The notes: generated by a model not told the origin, from the letters alone. A DNA stretch of 64,000 nucleotides from Corallococcus sp. AS-1-6 (GCF_020037015.1 NZ_JAIQDE010000028.1:62001-126000), one strand, 5' to 3'; positions 1 to 9,994 are shown, counted from the stretch's first letter. Program-made: numbers and translations.

Positions 1-509
1 GGCAGTCCTGCGGCATTAACCAAATAGAGCCTATCTTCCGACGCAGGTGGTGCGACCGAAGACGGCTTTAGGAGCAGGGCTCCTTCGCGAACTCGATATT
101 TCGCGTTGCCGACCGCGCACTCTTCTTCCTGCACGACATAGTCGCCATGAGAGCGGGCTCCAACGCTGAATGAGAAATGACCGCTAGCCCCATTAGGAAG
201 CTGGAACTCAATGCGAATTCCGAAGTGTGTAGGGTGACCGCTGGATCGGCGCCGCACCTCGTTGACTCCGCCTCGGTCCCTAAGCGCATGGTCCAGGGAG
301 GTTCTTAACGCGTCAGTGATGAGCCTCAATGCGTCCAGGAAGTTGCTCTTTCCCGAGCCATTCGGGCCCACGAGAAATGTCAACGGTCCTAGTCTGACGT
401 CACATGCCTGGATGCTGCGGAAATTACGCAGTACGACCCGGGACAAGAACGGTACCCGGCTCCCAGGCAGGCTGAAGGAGGACTGCCAGGGGCTCTCGGC
501 GGGAGGCAT
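1..509 (-). CDS. AAA/RecF-like ATP-binding protein, 3' part missing (window edge)
   Basis: The first 169 codons of a minus-strand gene are present and the frame stays open to base 1. Translation gives an N-terminus with a short leader, then a strand-like segment (VVLRNFRSIQ) and a Walker A motif GPNGSGKS at residues 48-55, followed by NFLDALRLITDAL. This is the layout of SMC/RecF-like AAA ATPases (AAA_15/AAA_21), whose Walker B and signature motifs would lie beyond the window. The ATG at 509 is preceded by GGAG at a suitable distance. Codon use is more A/T-rich than in the genes to the right, which hints at acquired DNA. Such ATPases occur in anti-phage systems and as stand-alone OLD-like proteins; the missing part decides. 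The function is not assigned. Confidence 0.8.
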   Translation of the reverse strand, partial: MPPAESPWQSSFSLPGSRVPFLSRVVLRNFRSIQACDVRLGPLTFLVGPNGSGKSNFLDALRLITDALRTSLDHALRDRGGVNEVRRRSSGHPTHFGIRIEFQLPNGASGHFSFSVGARSHGDYVVQEEECAVGNAKYRVREGALLLKPSSVAPPASEDRLYLVNAAGL

Positions 510-659
510 CGAGGTTTCTCCAAGGGGGCGCTGAACTGCTCCTACACCCACATCGTGCCAGCAGCCCTGGAGGAGCGATAGAATTGTGCGAGGCGCGTCT
601 CTCCACAGTAGCCTCGCGCCGAGACGTGGTCGTCGGTTTTCGAGCCGGTCGTTCGTCCT

Positions 660-2150
660 ATGCCCATCGTCCACGACTGGCTGGCCCGGCGGGCTTCGCT
701 CGCCCCGGAGCGCACGGCGCTCGTTGATTCGCTCCGGGGTGGGCGGCGCATCTCGTGGGCGGAGTGGCATGACTCCGTCCACCGGACCGCGCTGCTGCTC
801 CGCGGGCTGGGCGTGGGGGTGGGCGACCGCGTCTCCGTCCTGGCCTACAACGGCGTGGAGACGCTGGACCTCGTGTTCGCGTGCGCCAGGCTGGGCGCCG
901 TGCTCCAGCCGCTCAACTGGCGCCTGGGCGTGGAGGAGCTCCACGGACTGCTCTCCGACGCCGCCCCCTCCGTCGTCTGCTTCGGGCCGGAGTTCCGCGC
1001 CCAGGCCGACGCCCTGCGCCCCCGGCTCCCGGCGCACTGGGTGTGCCTGGCGGATCCGCTCTTCTGCTCCCGTGACGGCCTGTCCGGAGCGCTGCCCTCC
1101 ATCGAACTGGAGGCGGATGCTCCCTGGGTGCTGTGCTCCACCGGCGGGAGCACCGGCCTTCCGAAGTCCGCCGTGCTCACGCATGGCTCGCTCACCGCCA
1201 ATGCCGTGAACACCGTCGTCAGTTGGGGCCTCACCCAGGACGACGTGGCGCTGCTCAACGCGCCCCTGTTCCACACCGGCGGCCTCAACGTCTTCACGCT
1301 GCCCCTGGTGTACGTGGGCGGCGCCTCCGTCGTGTGCCGCGCCTTCGACGTGGCGCAGACCCTGGACCTCATCGACTCGGGCGACGTGAACCTCGTGTTC
1401 GGCGTGCCCACCATGTTCATCGAGATGCAGCGGCACCCCCGCTTCGAGGCCGCGGACTTCTCCCGCCTCAAGCTGCTCATCAGCGGCGGCGCCCCCTGTC
1501 CCGCCCCCGTCTTCGAGCGCTTCTTCGCCCGCGGCATCGCCTTCCGCACCGGCTACGGCCTCACCGAGGGCGGCCCCAACAACTTCTTCCTCCCCGACGC
1601 CGTCATGCGCTCCCACGCCGGCTTTGTCGGCGTGCCCCTCTTCCACGTCGAGGCGCGCATCGACGGCGAACAGCGCCCCGGCGACGTGGGCGAGCTGCTC
1701 CTTCGCGGCCCCCACCTGTGCGCCGGCTACTGGCGCCGCCCGGAGGAGACCGCTCGCGCCTTCGTGGACGGCTGGCTCCACACCGGCGACCTGGCCTCCC
1801 GCGACGCCCGGGGCTTCTTCCGCATCGAGGGCCGCGCCAAGGACCTCATCATCTCCGGCGGCGAGAACATCCACCCCTCCGAGGTCGAGAGCGTCCTCGC
1901 CGGCCACCCCGACGTCGCCGAGGTCGCCGTCATCGCCGTCCCCGACCCGAAGTGGGGCGAAGTCCCCCGCGCCCTCGTCGTCCCCCGGCCCGGCGCCATG
2001 CCCACCCTGGAGGCGCTGACGGCCTTCTGCGCGGGCCGGCTCGCCCGCTACAAGCTGCCCCGGACGCTGCGGCTGCTGGAGGCCCTGCCTCGCACCCCGG
2101 CGGGCAAGGTGGACCGGCGGGCGCTCACCCGGCTGCACGGCGAGCCCTGA
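660..2150 (+). CDS. AMP-binding acyl-CoA synthetase / ligase
   Basis: This 496-residue adenylate-forming enzyme activates a carboxylic acid with ATP and transfers it to CoA. The core motifs are visible in order: the phosphate loop [11 protein letters not shown] (about residue 160), YGLTEGGP (A5, about 300), LHTGD (A7, about 375), [16 protein letters not shown] (A8 hinge, about 390-405) and the C-terminal [13 protein letters not shown] with the catalytic lysine (A10). The length fits the medium/long-chain fatty-acyl and aryl-CoA ligases. The substrate cannot be read from sequence. It stands alone, divergent from the ATPase at the left edge and about 165 bases before the two-component system. 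No strong ribosome site precedes the ATG at 660, so the exact start is less certain than the gene. Confidence 0.93.
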   Translation: MPIVHDWLARRASLAPERTALVDSLRGGRRISWAEWHDSVHRTALLLRGLGVGVGDRVSVLAYNGVETLDLVFACARLGAVLQPLNWRLGVEELHGLLSDAAPSVVCFGPEFRAQADALRPRLPAHWVCLADPLFCSRDGLSGALPSIELEADAPWVLCSTGGSTGLPKSAVLTHGSLTANAVNTVVSWGLTQDDVALLNAPLFHTGGLNVFTLPLVYVGGASVVCRAFDVAQTLDLIDSGDVNLVFGVPTMFIEMQRHPRFEAADFSRLKLLISGGAPCPAPVFERFFARGIAFRTGYGLTEGGPNNFFLPDAVMRSHAGFVGVPLFHVEARIDGEQRPGDVGELLLRGPHLCAGYWRRPEETARAFVDGWLHTGDLASRDARGFFRIEGRAKDLIISGGENIHPSEVESVLAGHPDVAEVAVIAVPDPKWGEVPRALVVPRPGAMPTLEALTAFCAGRLARYKLPRTLRLLEALPRTPAGKVDRRALTRLHGEP

Positions 2151-2209
2151 ATTTCCGTCCGTTGCGGCCGTCCCCCTGACAGCCCCCGGGATGTCCCGCC
2201 GGACCTCCG

Positions 2210-2227
2210 TTCGTAATATTTCGTCAT
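2210..2227 (+). promoter_or_regulatory. Candidate direct-repeat operator upstream of the response regulator
   Basis: Two eight-base direct repeats, TTCGTAAT (2210-2217) and TTCGTCAT (2220-2227), are spaced exactly 10 bases apart, one helical turn, as is common for OmpR-family regulator boxes. They lie 88 bases before the regulator start. The first half recurs just before the efflux genes (4476-4483), which suggests autoregulation plus control of the efflux operon. This is inferred from the pattern only. Confidence 0.4.
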
Positions 2228-2314
2228 GGGCCCGTAGCCCCCTGGAAATGTAGGGGTGGGAGGTTGCAGGTCGCGGCCCGGACGCGGACCGCATCCCTCG
2301 CGGAGACCCGACCC

Positions 2315-3052
2315 ATGGAGACGACCCCACGCCCCACGAGTTCCGAGGAAGCCACCATCCAGGTGCTCCTCGTCGAGGACGATGAGCGCCTGGCGCGGCT
2401 CACCGCCCGCTACCTCCAGGAGCACGGCATCATCGTCACCGTCTCCGCCTCCGGCACCGACGCGCTCCTCCAGACGGCCCGCCACACCTTCGACGTCATC
2501 CTCCTGGACCTCATGCTCCCCGGCCGCGACGGCCTGGAGGTCTGCCGCGAGCTGCGCACCCGCACGGACGTCCCCATCATCATGCTCACCGCGCGCGGCG
2601 AGGAGGCGGACCGCGTCCTGGGTCTGGAGTCCGGCGCGGACGACTACCTGCCCAAGCCCTACTCGTCGCGCGAGCTGCTCGCCCGCATCCGCGCGCAGGT
2701 GCGCCGCGCTCGCGGCAAGGTGGGCCCCACCAGCCACCCCGTGCACGCGGGCCGCCTGGTGCTGGACCCGCGCAGCCTGAGCGCGTCCCTGGACGGCAAG
2801 CCGCTGTCGCTCACCACCTACGAGTTCAGCCTGCTGCGCGTGCTGGCCGAGCGCGCCGGCCGCGTCCTCAGCCGGGAGCAACTGCTCGACCTGGTGAAGG
2901 GCAGCGCGGACGAGGTGTTCGACCGCTCCGTGGACGTGCACATCTTCCGCCTGCGCCAGAAGCTGGAGGTGGACCCCCGCAACCCGCGTCTGCTCAAGAC
3001 GGTCCGCGGCGCCGGTTACATGCTGGCCACCGGGACCGAGGCGGAGCCGTGA
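2315..3052 (+). CDS. OmpR/PhoB-family response regulator
   Basis: This 245-residue two-component regulator has a receiver domain at about residues 15-130, with the acidic pair E21/D22/D23, phospho-acceptor D65 (LLDLMLPG) and the KPY lysine. A winged-helix DNA-binding domain occupies about 145-240 and ends with the usual VRGAGYML. I chose the ATG at 2315 because GGAG precedes it; an in-frame TTG at 2264 would add 17 poorly conserved residues. The stop overlaps the GTG of the kinase gene by four bases, so both are one operon. The downstream MacA/MacB/TolC-like genes make an envelope-stress or antimicrobial-response role likely, similar in layout to CpxR-type systems. Confidence 0.93.
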   Translation: METTPRPTSSEEATIQVLLVEDDERLARLTARYLQEHGIIVTVSASGTDALLQTARHTFDVILLDLMLPGRDGLEVCRELRTRTDVPIIMLTARGEEADRVLGLESGADDYLPKPYSSRELLARIRAQVRRARGKVGPTSHPVHAGRLVLDPRSLSASLDGKPLSLTTYEFSLLRVLAERAGRVLSREQLLDLVKGSADEVFDRSVDVHIFRLRQKLEVDPRNPRLLKTVRGAGYMLATGTEAEP

Positions 3053-4482
3053 GGTTCTTCCGCCTCCCCATGGGCCTGCTCCCCCGCATCTACCTGGTGG
3101 GGGTCATCCAGATCGTCCTCGTGGGCGTGTCGCTCATGCTCGCGCGCGACCTCTTGCGCAACGAGTCCTGGCGCAACCGCTTCGACGACGAGCTGTCCTA
3201 CTTCGTCGACGAGTGGTCCACCCTGCGCGACCACCCCGCCGCGCTCCAGGCGTCGCTCGACCGCGCCCAGCAGCGCATGGGCATGCGCGTCACCCTGCGC
3301 GCCGCGGACGGCACGCTGCTCGGCAACACGCGGCCGGACCCCGCGCCCCCGGTGGGCCCCGAGGAGCTCGCCGCCATCACCTCGCGCGTCACCCGCAGCG
3401 GCCCGCGCGGCCCGTTCCCCGGCCCCGGTGGCCCGGGCCGCATGCTGGTGGTGAGCCCCTTCCCGGGCCCCGTCCAGGTCTACGCCGCCGTGTCCCTGCC
3501 GCCTCCGCCGCCCCCGCCGGACGGCGACCGGCAGACGGCCATCATCGTGGGGCTCGTGCTGGCGTGCACCGCCATCACCTCCGTCGCCTTCGCGCGCACG
3601 CTCGCGGGCCCGCTGGAGAAGCTGGCCAGCGCGGCGCGCGCGTTCGGCGCCGGGCGGCTGGATGTTCGCGCGGGCCTGCGCCGCAAGGACGAGCTGGGCC
3701 TGGTGTCCGAGGCCTTCGACGAGATGGCCGGCCGCATCACCCAGCTCCTGCGCTCGCAGAAGGAGCTGCTCGCCAACGTGTCCCACGAGCTGCGCACGCC
3801 CCTGTCCCGCATCCGCGTGGCGCTGGACCTGGCCGCGGAGGGCGACGCGCAGACCGCGCGCGAGCTGCTGCCCGACATCACCGAGGACCTGTCGGAGCTG
3901 GAGCGCCTGGTGTCCGACGTGCTCACCACGTCCCGCCTGGAGCTGGTGACGGACGGCGCGAGCGGCGTGCCCCCCCTGCGCCTGGAGCGCGTGGACGCGA
4001 ACGCGCTGCTGGACAAGGCCGCCGCCCGCTTCCACACCGCCCGGCCGAAGCACCGGCTGGAGGTCCAGGTGGACGGCACGCTGCCCGCGCTGGAGGCGGA
4101 CCCGGTGCTGCTGCGGCGCGTGTTGGACAACCTGCTCGACAACGCGGGGAAGTACTCGGAGCCCGGCACCACGGTGACGCTGCACGCCCGGGCGGTGGGG
4201 GACAGCCTCCAGGTGGACATCCAGGACCAGGGCATCGGCATCGAGGCGCAGGACCTGTCGCGCGTGGGCACGCCCTTCTTCCGCACCGACCGCAGCCGCG
4301 CCCGCACCACCGGCGGCGTGGGCCTGGGGCTGGCGCTGGTGCGCCGCATCCTGGAGGCCCACCACGGCCGCCTCACGCTGGAGAGCCAGCCGGGGCAGGG
4401 CACCACCGCGCGCGTCGTGCTCCCCGGAGCGGGGGCGGCGGACACGGCGGAGGGCCGCCTCGCCGCGGGTCATCTTTCGTAA
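3049..4482 (+). CDS. Sensor histidine kinase, HAMP type, partner of the upstream regulator
   Basis: This 477-residue inner-membrane kinase has TM1 at about residues 13-33, a periplasmic sensor of about 130 residues ending in a Pro/Gly-rich stretch, TM2 at about 162-182 and a HAMP linker. The dimerisation helix has H246 in ANVSHELRTP, and the HATPase domain has an N-box (NLLDNAGKY), a G1 box (DQGIGIE) and a G2 box (GVGLGLAL). It starts at a GTG overlapping the regulator stop. The sensor loop has no recognised ligand fold and is unusually rich in proline and glycine. It would phosphorylate the regulator encoded just upstream. The gene ends inside the candidate regulatory motif that precedes the efflux genes. 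Confidence 0.93.
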   Translation: MRFFRLPMGLLPRIYLVGVIQIVLVGVSLMLARDLLRNESWRNRFDDELSYFVDEWSTLRDHPAALQASLDRAQQRMGMRVTLRAADGTLLGNTRPDPAPPVGPEELAAITSRVTRSGPRGPFPGPGGPGRMLVVSPFPGPVQVYAAVSLPPPPPPPDGDRQTAIIVGLVLACTAITSVAFARTLAGPLEKLASAARAFGAGRLDVRAGLRRKDELGLVSEAFDEMAGRITQLLRSQKELLANVSHELRTPLSRIRVALDLAAEGDAQTARELLPDITEDLSELERLVSDVLTTSRLELVTDGASGVPPLRLERVDANALLDKAAARFHTARPKHRLEVQVDGTLPALEADPVLLRRVLDNLLDNAGKYSEPGTTVTLHARAVGDSLQVDIQDQGIGIEAQDLSRVGTPFFRTDRSRARTTGGVGLGLALVRRILEAHHGRLTLESQPGQGTTARVVLPGAGAADTAEGRLAAGHLS

Positions 4483-4483
4483 T
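4466..4483 (+). promoter_or_regulatory. Candidate regulator box before the efflux genes
   Basis: A perfect TTCGTAAT at 4476-4483 repeats the motif found before the response-regulator gene. A weaker half (CGGGTCAT) sits ten bases earlier. The site overlaps the kinase stop codon and lies 45 bases before the MacA-like gene, so it could drive the efflux genes separately. An A/T-rich stretch follows at 4500-4515. No clear -10/-35 pair was found. Confidence 0.3.
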
Positions 4484-4527
4484 AGAGACGAGATTCGCCG
4501 AAACATTTCAAAACGTAGAGAAGGGGC

Positions 4528-5859
4528 ATGAAGGCCTTGAGCGAGATGCCGCGGGAAGCGCCGGCCCTGGCGCCGGTGGAGCTGGATGAGGACGCGGGGC
4601 GCAAGCGCGGCGTTCCGCGCTGGGCCTGGGTCCTGGCCATCCTGGTGGTGGTGGGCGCGGGGGTGTTCTGGCGCATGCGCGCCGGCAACCCGGCGAACGC
4701 CATCACCTACGAGACGACCCCCGCCGAGGCCCGGAAGCTCACGGCCAAGGTGACGGCCACCGGCACCGTGGCGGCGCTGGTGACGGTGCAGGTCGGCAGC
4801 CAGGTCTCCGGGCGCATCCAGGAGCTGATGGTCGACTACAACTCGCAGGTGAAGAAGGGGCAGGTCATCGCCCGCATCGACCCGCAGTTGGTGCAGGCCG
4901 CGCTGGACCGGGCGAAGGCGAACATGACGGCCTCTCGCGCGAACCTCCAGAAGGCGCGCGTCAACGCGGACGTGGCCAAGAAGCAGGCGGAGCGCTCGCG
5001 CGAGCTGCGCGCCCAGCAGTTCATCTCCCAGTCCGAGCTGGAGACGGCGGAGTCCGCCGCCGCCAGCGGGCAGGCCGAGGTCACGGCCGCGGAGGGCGCG
5101 GTGGCCCAGGCGCAGGCCGCGCTCAACGAGGCGCAGGTGAACCTCAAGTACACGACCATCGTGTCGCCCACGGACGGCATCGTCATCTCGCGCAGCGTGG
5201 ACGTGGGCCAGACGGTGGCCGCGTCCCTCCAGGCGCCCGTGCTCTTCACCATCGCGGAGGACCTGCGCAAGATGCAGGTCAACACCAGCATCGCGGAAGC
5301 GGACGTGGGCAAGCTGCGGCCCGGCCAGAAGGCCACCTTCACCGTGGACGCCTTCCCGGGGGAGACCTTCGAGGGCACCATCCGGCAGATCCGCAACGAG
5401 GCCATCACCGTGCAGAACGTGGTGACCTACCTGGCCGTCATCGACGTGCCGAACCCGGACCTGAAGCTCAAGCCGGGCATGACGGCCAACGTGACCATCG
5501 TCACGCAGCAGAAGGACCAGGCCCTGTCCGTGCCCAACACGGCCTTGCGCTACCGCCCCGCGCCGTCTCCGGACGCGCCCGCGCAGGCCCCGGCCCCGGC
5601 CGGCATGCGCACCGTCTATGTGCTGCGCCGCCAGCCGGAGCAGAAGCCGCGACCCGTCGCGGTGAACGTGCGCACCGGCATGACGGACGGCACGTACACG
5701 GAGGTGGTGGAGGGTGGATTGAAGGCCGGCGACCGCGTCATCACCGCGGCGAACGCGCCCGCGGGCTCGACGTCACCGGGGGCCTCGGGCGGCAGCCCCA
5801 TGGGCGGGCCGGGCGGCGGCCGGGGCATGGGTGGCGGCATGCGCCGGGGCCCGTTCTAG
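4528..5859 (+). CDS. MacA/HlyD-like periplasmic adaptor of a tripartite efflux pump
   Basis: This 443-residue membrane fusion protein links an inner-membrane ABC transporter to a TolC-type channel. A cytosolic N-terminus is followed by one membrane segment at about residues 32-52 (WVLAILVVVGAGVFW). A biotinyl-lipoyl half-motif (GSQVSGRIQELMVDYNSQVKKGQ) precedes a long coiled-coil hairpin (about 110-205), the second lipoyl half (IVSPTDGIVISR) and beta-barrel/membrane-proximal domains. The C-terminus is a Gly/Met-rich tail of low complexity, also seen in other MacA-like proteins. It is followed after 70 bases by the ABC ATPase. Substrates of such pumps include macrolides, peptides and lipoproteins; none can be chosen here. 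Confidence 0.92.
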   Translation: MKALSEMPREAPALAPVELDEDAGRKRGVPRWAWVLAILVVVGAGVFWRMRAGNPANAITYETTPAEARKLTAKVTATGTVAALVTVQVGSQVSGRIQELMVDYNSQVKKGQVIARIDPQLVQAALDRAKANMTASRANLQKARVNADVAKKQAERSRELRAQQFISQSELETAESAAASGQAEVTAAEGAVAQAQAALNEAQVNLKYTTIVSPTDGIVISRSVDVGQTVAASLQAPVLFTIAEDLRKMQVNTSIAEADVGKLRPGQKATFTVDAFPGETFEGTIRQIRNEAITVQNVVTYLAVIDVPNPDLKLKPGMTANVTIVTQQKDQALSVPNTALRYRPAPSPDAPAQAPAPAGMRTVYVLRRQPEQKPRPVAVNVRTGMTDGTYTEVVEGGLKAGDRVITAANAPAGSTSPGASGGSPMGGPGGGRGMGGGMRRGPF

Positions 5860-5929
5860 GCCCGGGCGCGCTCCCATCACGTTCGGCACACAGGCACCGA
5901 GGGCAGGGGAAGGGACGGAAGGCAGACCG

Positions 5930-6672
<743 letters not shown>

Positions 6673-6676
<4 letters not shown>

Positions 6677-7905
6677 ACATCCTGGAGACGCTCGTCCTGG
6701 CGCTGCGCGCGCTGTTGCGCAGCAAGACGCGCTCGGTGCTCACCGCGCTGGGCATCATCATCGGCGTGGGCGCGGTCATCGCCATGGTGGCCATTGGCGA
6801 CGGGGCGAAGGCCAGCGTGCAGAAGGTCTTCGACTCCATGGGCACCAACCTGCTCATCATCCTGCCGGGCTCGTCCCGGTCCGGCGGCGCGCGCGGCGGC
6901 TTCGGCAGCCAGCCCACCATCACCTGGGACGACCTGGAGGCGGTGCGCACGCAGGTGTCCAGCGTGCGCGGCGCGGCGCCGGAGATGCGCTCCAACGCGC
7001 AGGTGTTCAGCGAGGACCAGAACTGGAACACCAGCATCATCGGCACCACGACGGACTACTTCACCGTGCGCAGTTGGACCATGGCCCACGGCGCGCACTT
7101 CACGGACGCGGACAACGAGGCGGGCGCGAAGGTGGCGGTGCTGGGCCAGACGGTGGTGGACAACCTCTACGGCAAGGGCTTCAACCCCGTGGGGCAGGTC
7201 ATCCGCATCAACAAGACGCCCTTCACCGTGATGGGGGTGACGGCGCCCAAGGGCCAGTCGCCCGTGGGCCAGGACTTCGACAACACGGTGTTCGTGCCGG
7301 CCACCACGTTCAAGCGGCAGGTGCAGGCGCAGAGCCTGGGCGCGTACATCACCGGCGCGGTGTTCGTGCAGGCGGTGAGCGCGGACCTCACCGCCAAGGC
7401 CCAGGCGGACGTGACGAACCTGCTGCGCGAGCGGCACCGGCTGGGCGAGGACGACGCCAACGACTTCGACGTGCGCAACCTGGCGGAGGTGGCCAGCGGT
7501 CAGCAGCAGAGCACGGAGACGCTGAGCCTGCTGCTCGCGGCCATCGCGGCGGTGTCGCTGGTGGTGGGCGGTATCGGCATCATGAACATCATGCTGGTGA
7601 GCGTCACAGAGCGGACGCGCGAGATTGGCGTGCGCGTGGCGGTGGGCGCCCGGCCGCGGGACATCCTGGCGCAGTTCCTCATCGAGGCGCTGACGCTGGC
7701 GGTGCTGGGCGGCATCATCGGCGCGGCCGTGGGGCTGGGCGTGGCGAAGCTGCTCGCCGCGCAGTTCGGCTGGCCCATGCTGGTCCGTCCCGACGTCGCG
7801 CTGCTGGCCATCGGGTTCAGCGGCCTGGTCGGGGTCGTCTTCGGGCTGTACCCGGCGCGCAAGGCGAGCCTGTTGGATCCCATCGATGCCCTGAGGTACG
7901 AGTGA
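6673..7905 (+). CDS. ABC transporter permease, MacB/FtsX type
   Basis: This 410-residue permease has the MacB topology: TM1 near residues 20-42 (SVLTALGIIIGVGAVIAMVAIG), a large periplasmic domain (about 45-285) and three C-terminal membrane helices at about 288-312, 335-360 and 370-395. The conserved cytoplasmic loop VTERTREIGVRVAVGARPRDI and the ending YPARKASLLDPIDALRYE are typical. It overlaps the ATPase gene (ATGA) and its stop overlaps the start of the TolC-like gene by one base, showing tight coupling. These permeases drive the pump by mechanotransmission across the periplasm rather than by moving substrate through the membrane core. Confidence 0.95.
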
Positions 7906-9260
7906 TGCGGTCGCTTCCGTTGACGCTGTCGTTGTGGGTCCTGCCCCTGGCCGTTGGGGCCCAGACGGCCCCGGCCGCCCCGCTCCAGGACGCGGCCGAG
8001 GGGCGCGTCATCACCCTGGCGGACGCGGAGGCCGCGGCGCGCCAGCACCAGCCGTCGCTGCGCTCGGCGCAGGCGAGCACCGACGCGGCGTACGCCCGGG
8101 TGGACCAGTCCTTCTCCAGCTTCCTGCCGCAGGTGAGCGCGAACGCCGGCTACACGCTGGGCACCAGCAACCGGGCGGTCATCCAGAACGTGCCGGGCAG
8201 CGACACCGGCGTGGTGTCCAACTCCACGCGGCGCTTCAGCGGCAGCATCGCCGCCAGCCAGCTCATCTACGACTTCGGCAGGACGAAGGGCCGCTACACC
8301 GCGTCCAGGGAGTCCGCGGGCGCGCAGGAGGACTCTCAGCAGCAGGTGCTCCAGGACGCGCTGCGCGACGTGCGCGCCGCGTACTTCAACGTCCTCACGC
8401 AGAAGGCCCTGCTGGGCGTGGCGCGCGAGACGCTCCAGAGCGAGGAGGCGCGGCTCAACCAGGTGAACGCGTCCGTGCAGGTGGGCTCGCGGCCGGAGAT
8501 CGACCTGCTCCAGCAGCGCACCGCGAAGGCCAACGCGCAGGTGGCGCTCATCCGCGCGCAGAACGCGTACGCCACCGCGAAGGCGCAGCTCAACCAGACC
8601 ATGGGCGTGGAGACGGCCACCGACTACACCGTGCAGGACGTGACGGTGGCGGCCGTGGCGGGCGAGGACGAGGTGCTGGACGCGCTGGTGAAGCGCGCGC
8701 TGGAGGCCCGCCCGGACGTCGCCGCGCGCGAGCGGCAGATCTCCGCCCAGGAGTCCCAGGTGAAGGTGACGAAGGCCGGCCACCTGCCCGCCTTGAGCGC
8801 CACGGGCAACCTGTCCGACGTGGGGGAGAACCCGTTCAACGGCGCCACGCTGAGCGCGCAGGGCGGCGTCCAGTTGAGCTGGGCGCTGTTCCAGGGCGGG
8901 CTCGTCAACGCGCAGACGCGCGAGGCCCAGGCCAACCTGCGCGACCTCCAGGCGCAGAAGGACGCGCTCCGGCAGCAGGTGCGGCTGCAGGTGGAGCAGG
9001 CCCGGCTCAACGTGGTGGCCACGCGCGAGGCGCTCACCGCCGCGGAGGAGGCGCGGGTGAACGCGCGCGAGCGGCTGCGGCTGGCCGAGGGGCGCTACCG
9101 CGCGGGCGTGGGCAACATCATCGAGGTGAGCGACGCGCAGGTGGCCTTCACCAACGCCGCCGCGCAGCAGGTGCAGGCGACGTACGAGCTGGCCACCTCC
9201 CGCGCGGAGCTGGCGCGCGCCCTGGGCACGGTGGAGTTGACCACCCTGGCCTCGCGGTAG
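7905..9260 (+). CDS. TolC-family outer-membrane efflux channel
   Basis: This 451-residue protein has a signal peptide (MRSLPLTLSLWVLPLAVGAQT) and two OEP repeats. Both show the TolC pattern of long alpha-helical coiled coils separated by short beta segments. The start at 7905 overlaps the permease stop, and the in-frame upstream extension in the same frame is only a shadow of the permease gene. It completes the tripartite pump with the adaptor, ATPase and permease. A short inverted repeat (CCCGC-GGC-GCGGG) follows the stop near 9264 but lacks a T-run, so termination there is uncertain. Confidence 0.93.
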   Translation: MRSLPLTLSLWVLPLAVGAQTAPAAPLQDAAEGRVITLADAEAAARQHQPSLRSAQASTDAAYARVDQSFSSFLPQVSANAGYTLGTSNRAVIQNVPGSDTGVVSNSTRRFSGSIAASQLIYDFGRTKGRYTASRESAGAQEDSQQQVLQDALRDVRAAYFNVLTQKALLGVARETLQSEEARLNQVNASVQVGSRPEIDLLQQRTAKANAQVALIRAQNAYATAKAQLNQTMGVETATDYTVQDVTVAAVAGEDEVLDALVKRALEARPDVAARERQISAQESQVKVTKAGHLPALSATGNLSDVGENPFNGATLSAQGGVQLSWALFQGGLVNAQTREAQANLRDLQAQKDALRQQVRLQVEQARLNVVATREALTAAEEARVNARERLRLAEGRYRAGVGNIIEVSDAQVAFTNAAAQQVQATYELATSRAELARALGTVELTTLASR

Positions 9261-9303
9261 GCGCCCCGCGGCGCGGGTGTATCAGGCGACACTGAAAACA
9301 CGA

Positions 9304-9492
9304 GCCAACCCTGAAGGGTGGCAGTGGCGGCAGGACGCTCGAACACCGTAGGAAACGGCGGCTCCAACGTCCTGGGTCACCTCCGGACAAGCCCGGAAAC
9401 GCGCGGGAGTGCACCCGCCGGAGGCCGTTTCCAGAGGGCGCTCCGTCTCAAAAGAGCCATGGGTGTCGGGGTTGCCCGGACTCCGAAAGTCC
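9304..9492 (+). ncRNA. Possible structured RNA in the 311-base gap before the XRE gene
   Basis: The gene-free stretch 9261-9571 holds several hairpins in a row. They are 9304-9322 (GCC-A-ACCC, loop TGAA, GGGT-GGC); 9331-9374 (arms CAGGACG/CGTCCTG) with an inner hairpin CCGT/ACGG at 9346-9358; 9380-9424 (arms CCTCCGG/CCGGAGG) with an inner CCCG/CGGG; and 9478-9492 (GGACT/AGTCC). High GC alone makes some pairing likely, so this is tentative. I could not match it to RNase P, tmRNA, SRP RNA, GEMM, TPP or cobalamin riboswitch consensus sequences. It could be a leader of the XRE gene that starts at 9572, or an independent small RNA. Confidence 0.3.
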
Positions 9493-9571
9493 ACCTCCCG
9501 CGCAGCGACCCTATGGGTGAACAATGGGAGGCTGACCCGGCAAGTTCTGTCTGTCTGCCTCTATACGTCCT

Positions 9572-9976
9572 ATGCCGTCGGCCAAACGTTTCGGGTCGGC
9601 AAGCAAAGGCATGGACAAGAAACTCGCAACCACCATCGGCGCATCCGCACGGGTCGCCCGGGGCCGCATGGAGCTTACGCAGGCCGACGTGGCCGAGCGA
9701 ATCGACGTGGCCACGGAAGTGTACGGCCGCTTGGAACGCGGCGGCATGCTCCCCAGCGTCCAGACCCTGCTGAAGCTGTGCCACGAGCTGCACGTCTCCG
9801 CGGACGAGCTGCTGGGACTCGCGGCGCAGGGCGCTCCGCCGTCGCGCACCAGCGAGGCCCCGCCGCCCACGCCGGAGCGTCCGGAGGTGCGCCGGCTGTT
9901 GCGCAGCGTGCGTCAACTGGACCCCGCCCAGGTGAAGCTGCTGGGCCTGGTGGCCAACGCGCTGACGCGGCGGTAG
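9572..9976 (+). CDS. XRE-family helix-turn-helix regulator
   Basis: This is a small cytoplasmic DNA-binding protein of 134 residues. The lambda-repressor-like HTH covers about residues 18-75 (ELTQADVAERIDVATEVYGRLERG), followed by a Pro-rich linker and a short helical C-terminus (RLLRSVRQLDPAQVKLLGLVANAL). ATG 9572 and ATG 9611 are both possible starts; neither has a strong ribosome site, and the shorter form (MDKKLATTIG) keeps the full HTH. The gene is monocistronic and ends 18 bases before the converging hybrid-kinase gene. It uses the more A/T-tolerant start region of the preceding gap. Targets are unknown. Confidence 0.88.
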   Translation: MPSAKRFGSASKGMDKKLATTIGASARVARGRMELTQADVAERIDVATEVYGRLERGGMLPSVQTLLKLCHELHVSADELLGLAAQGAPPSRTSEAPPPTPERPEVRRLLRSVRQLDPAQVKLLGLVANALTRR

Positions 9977-9994
9977 CCACCTCTCCTCCCGCTT

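Noticed and set aside
9304-9492. Match of the hairpin region to a c-di-GMP (GEMM), TPP or cobalamin riboswitch
   Set aside because: The conserved core sequences of these classes were not found, although an ACACGAGCC segment looked briefly similar to the GEMM start.
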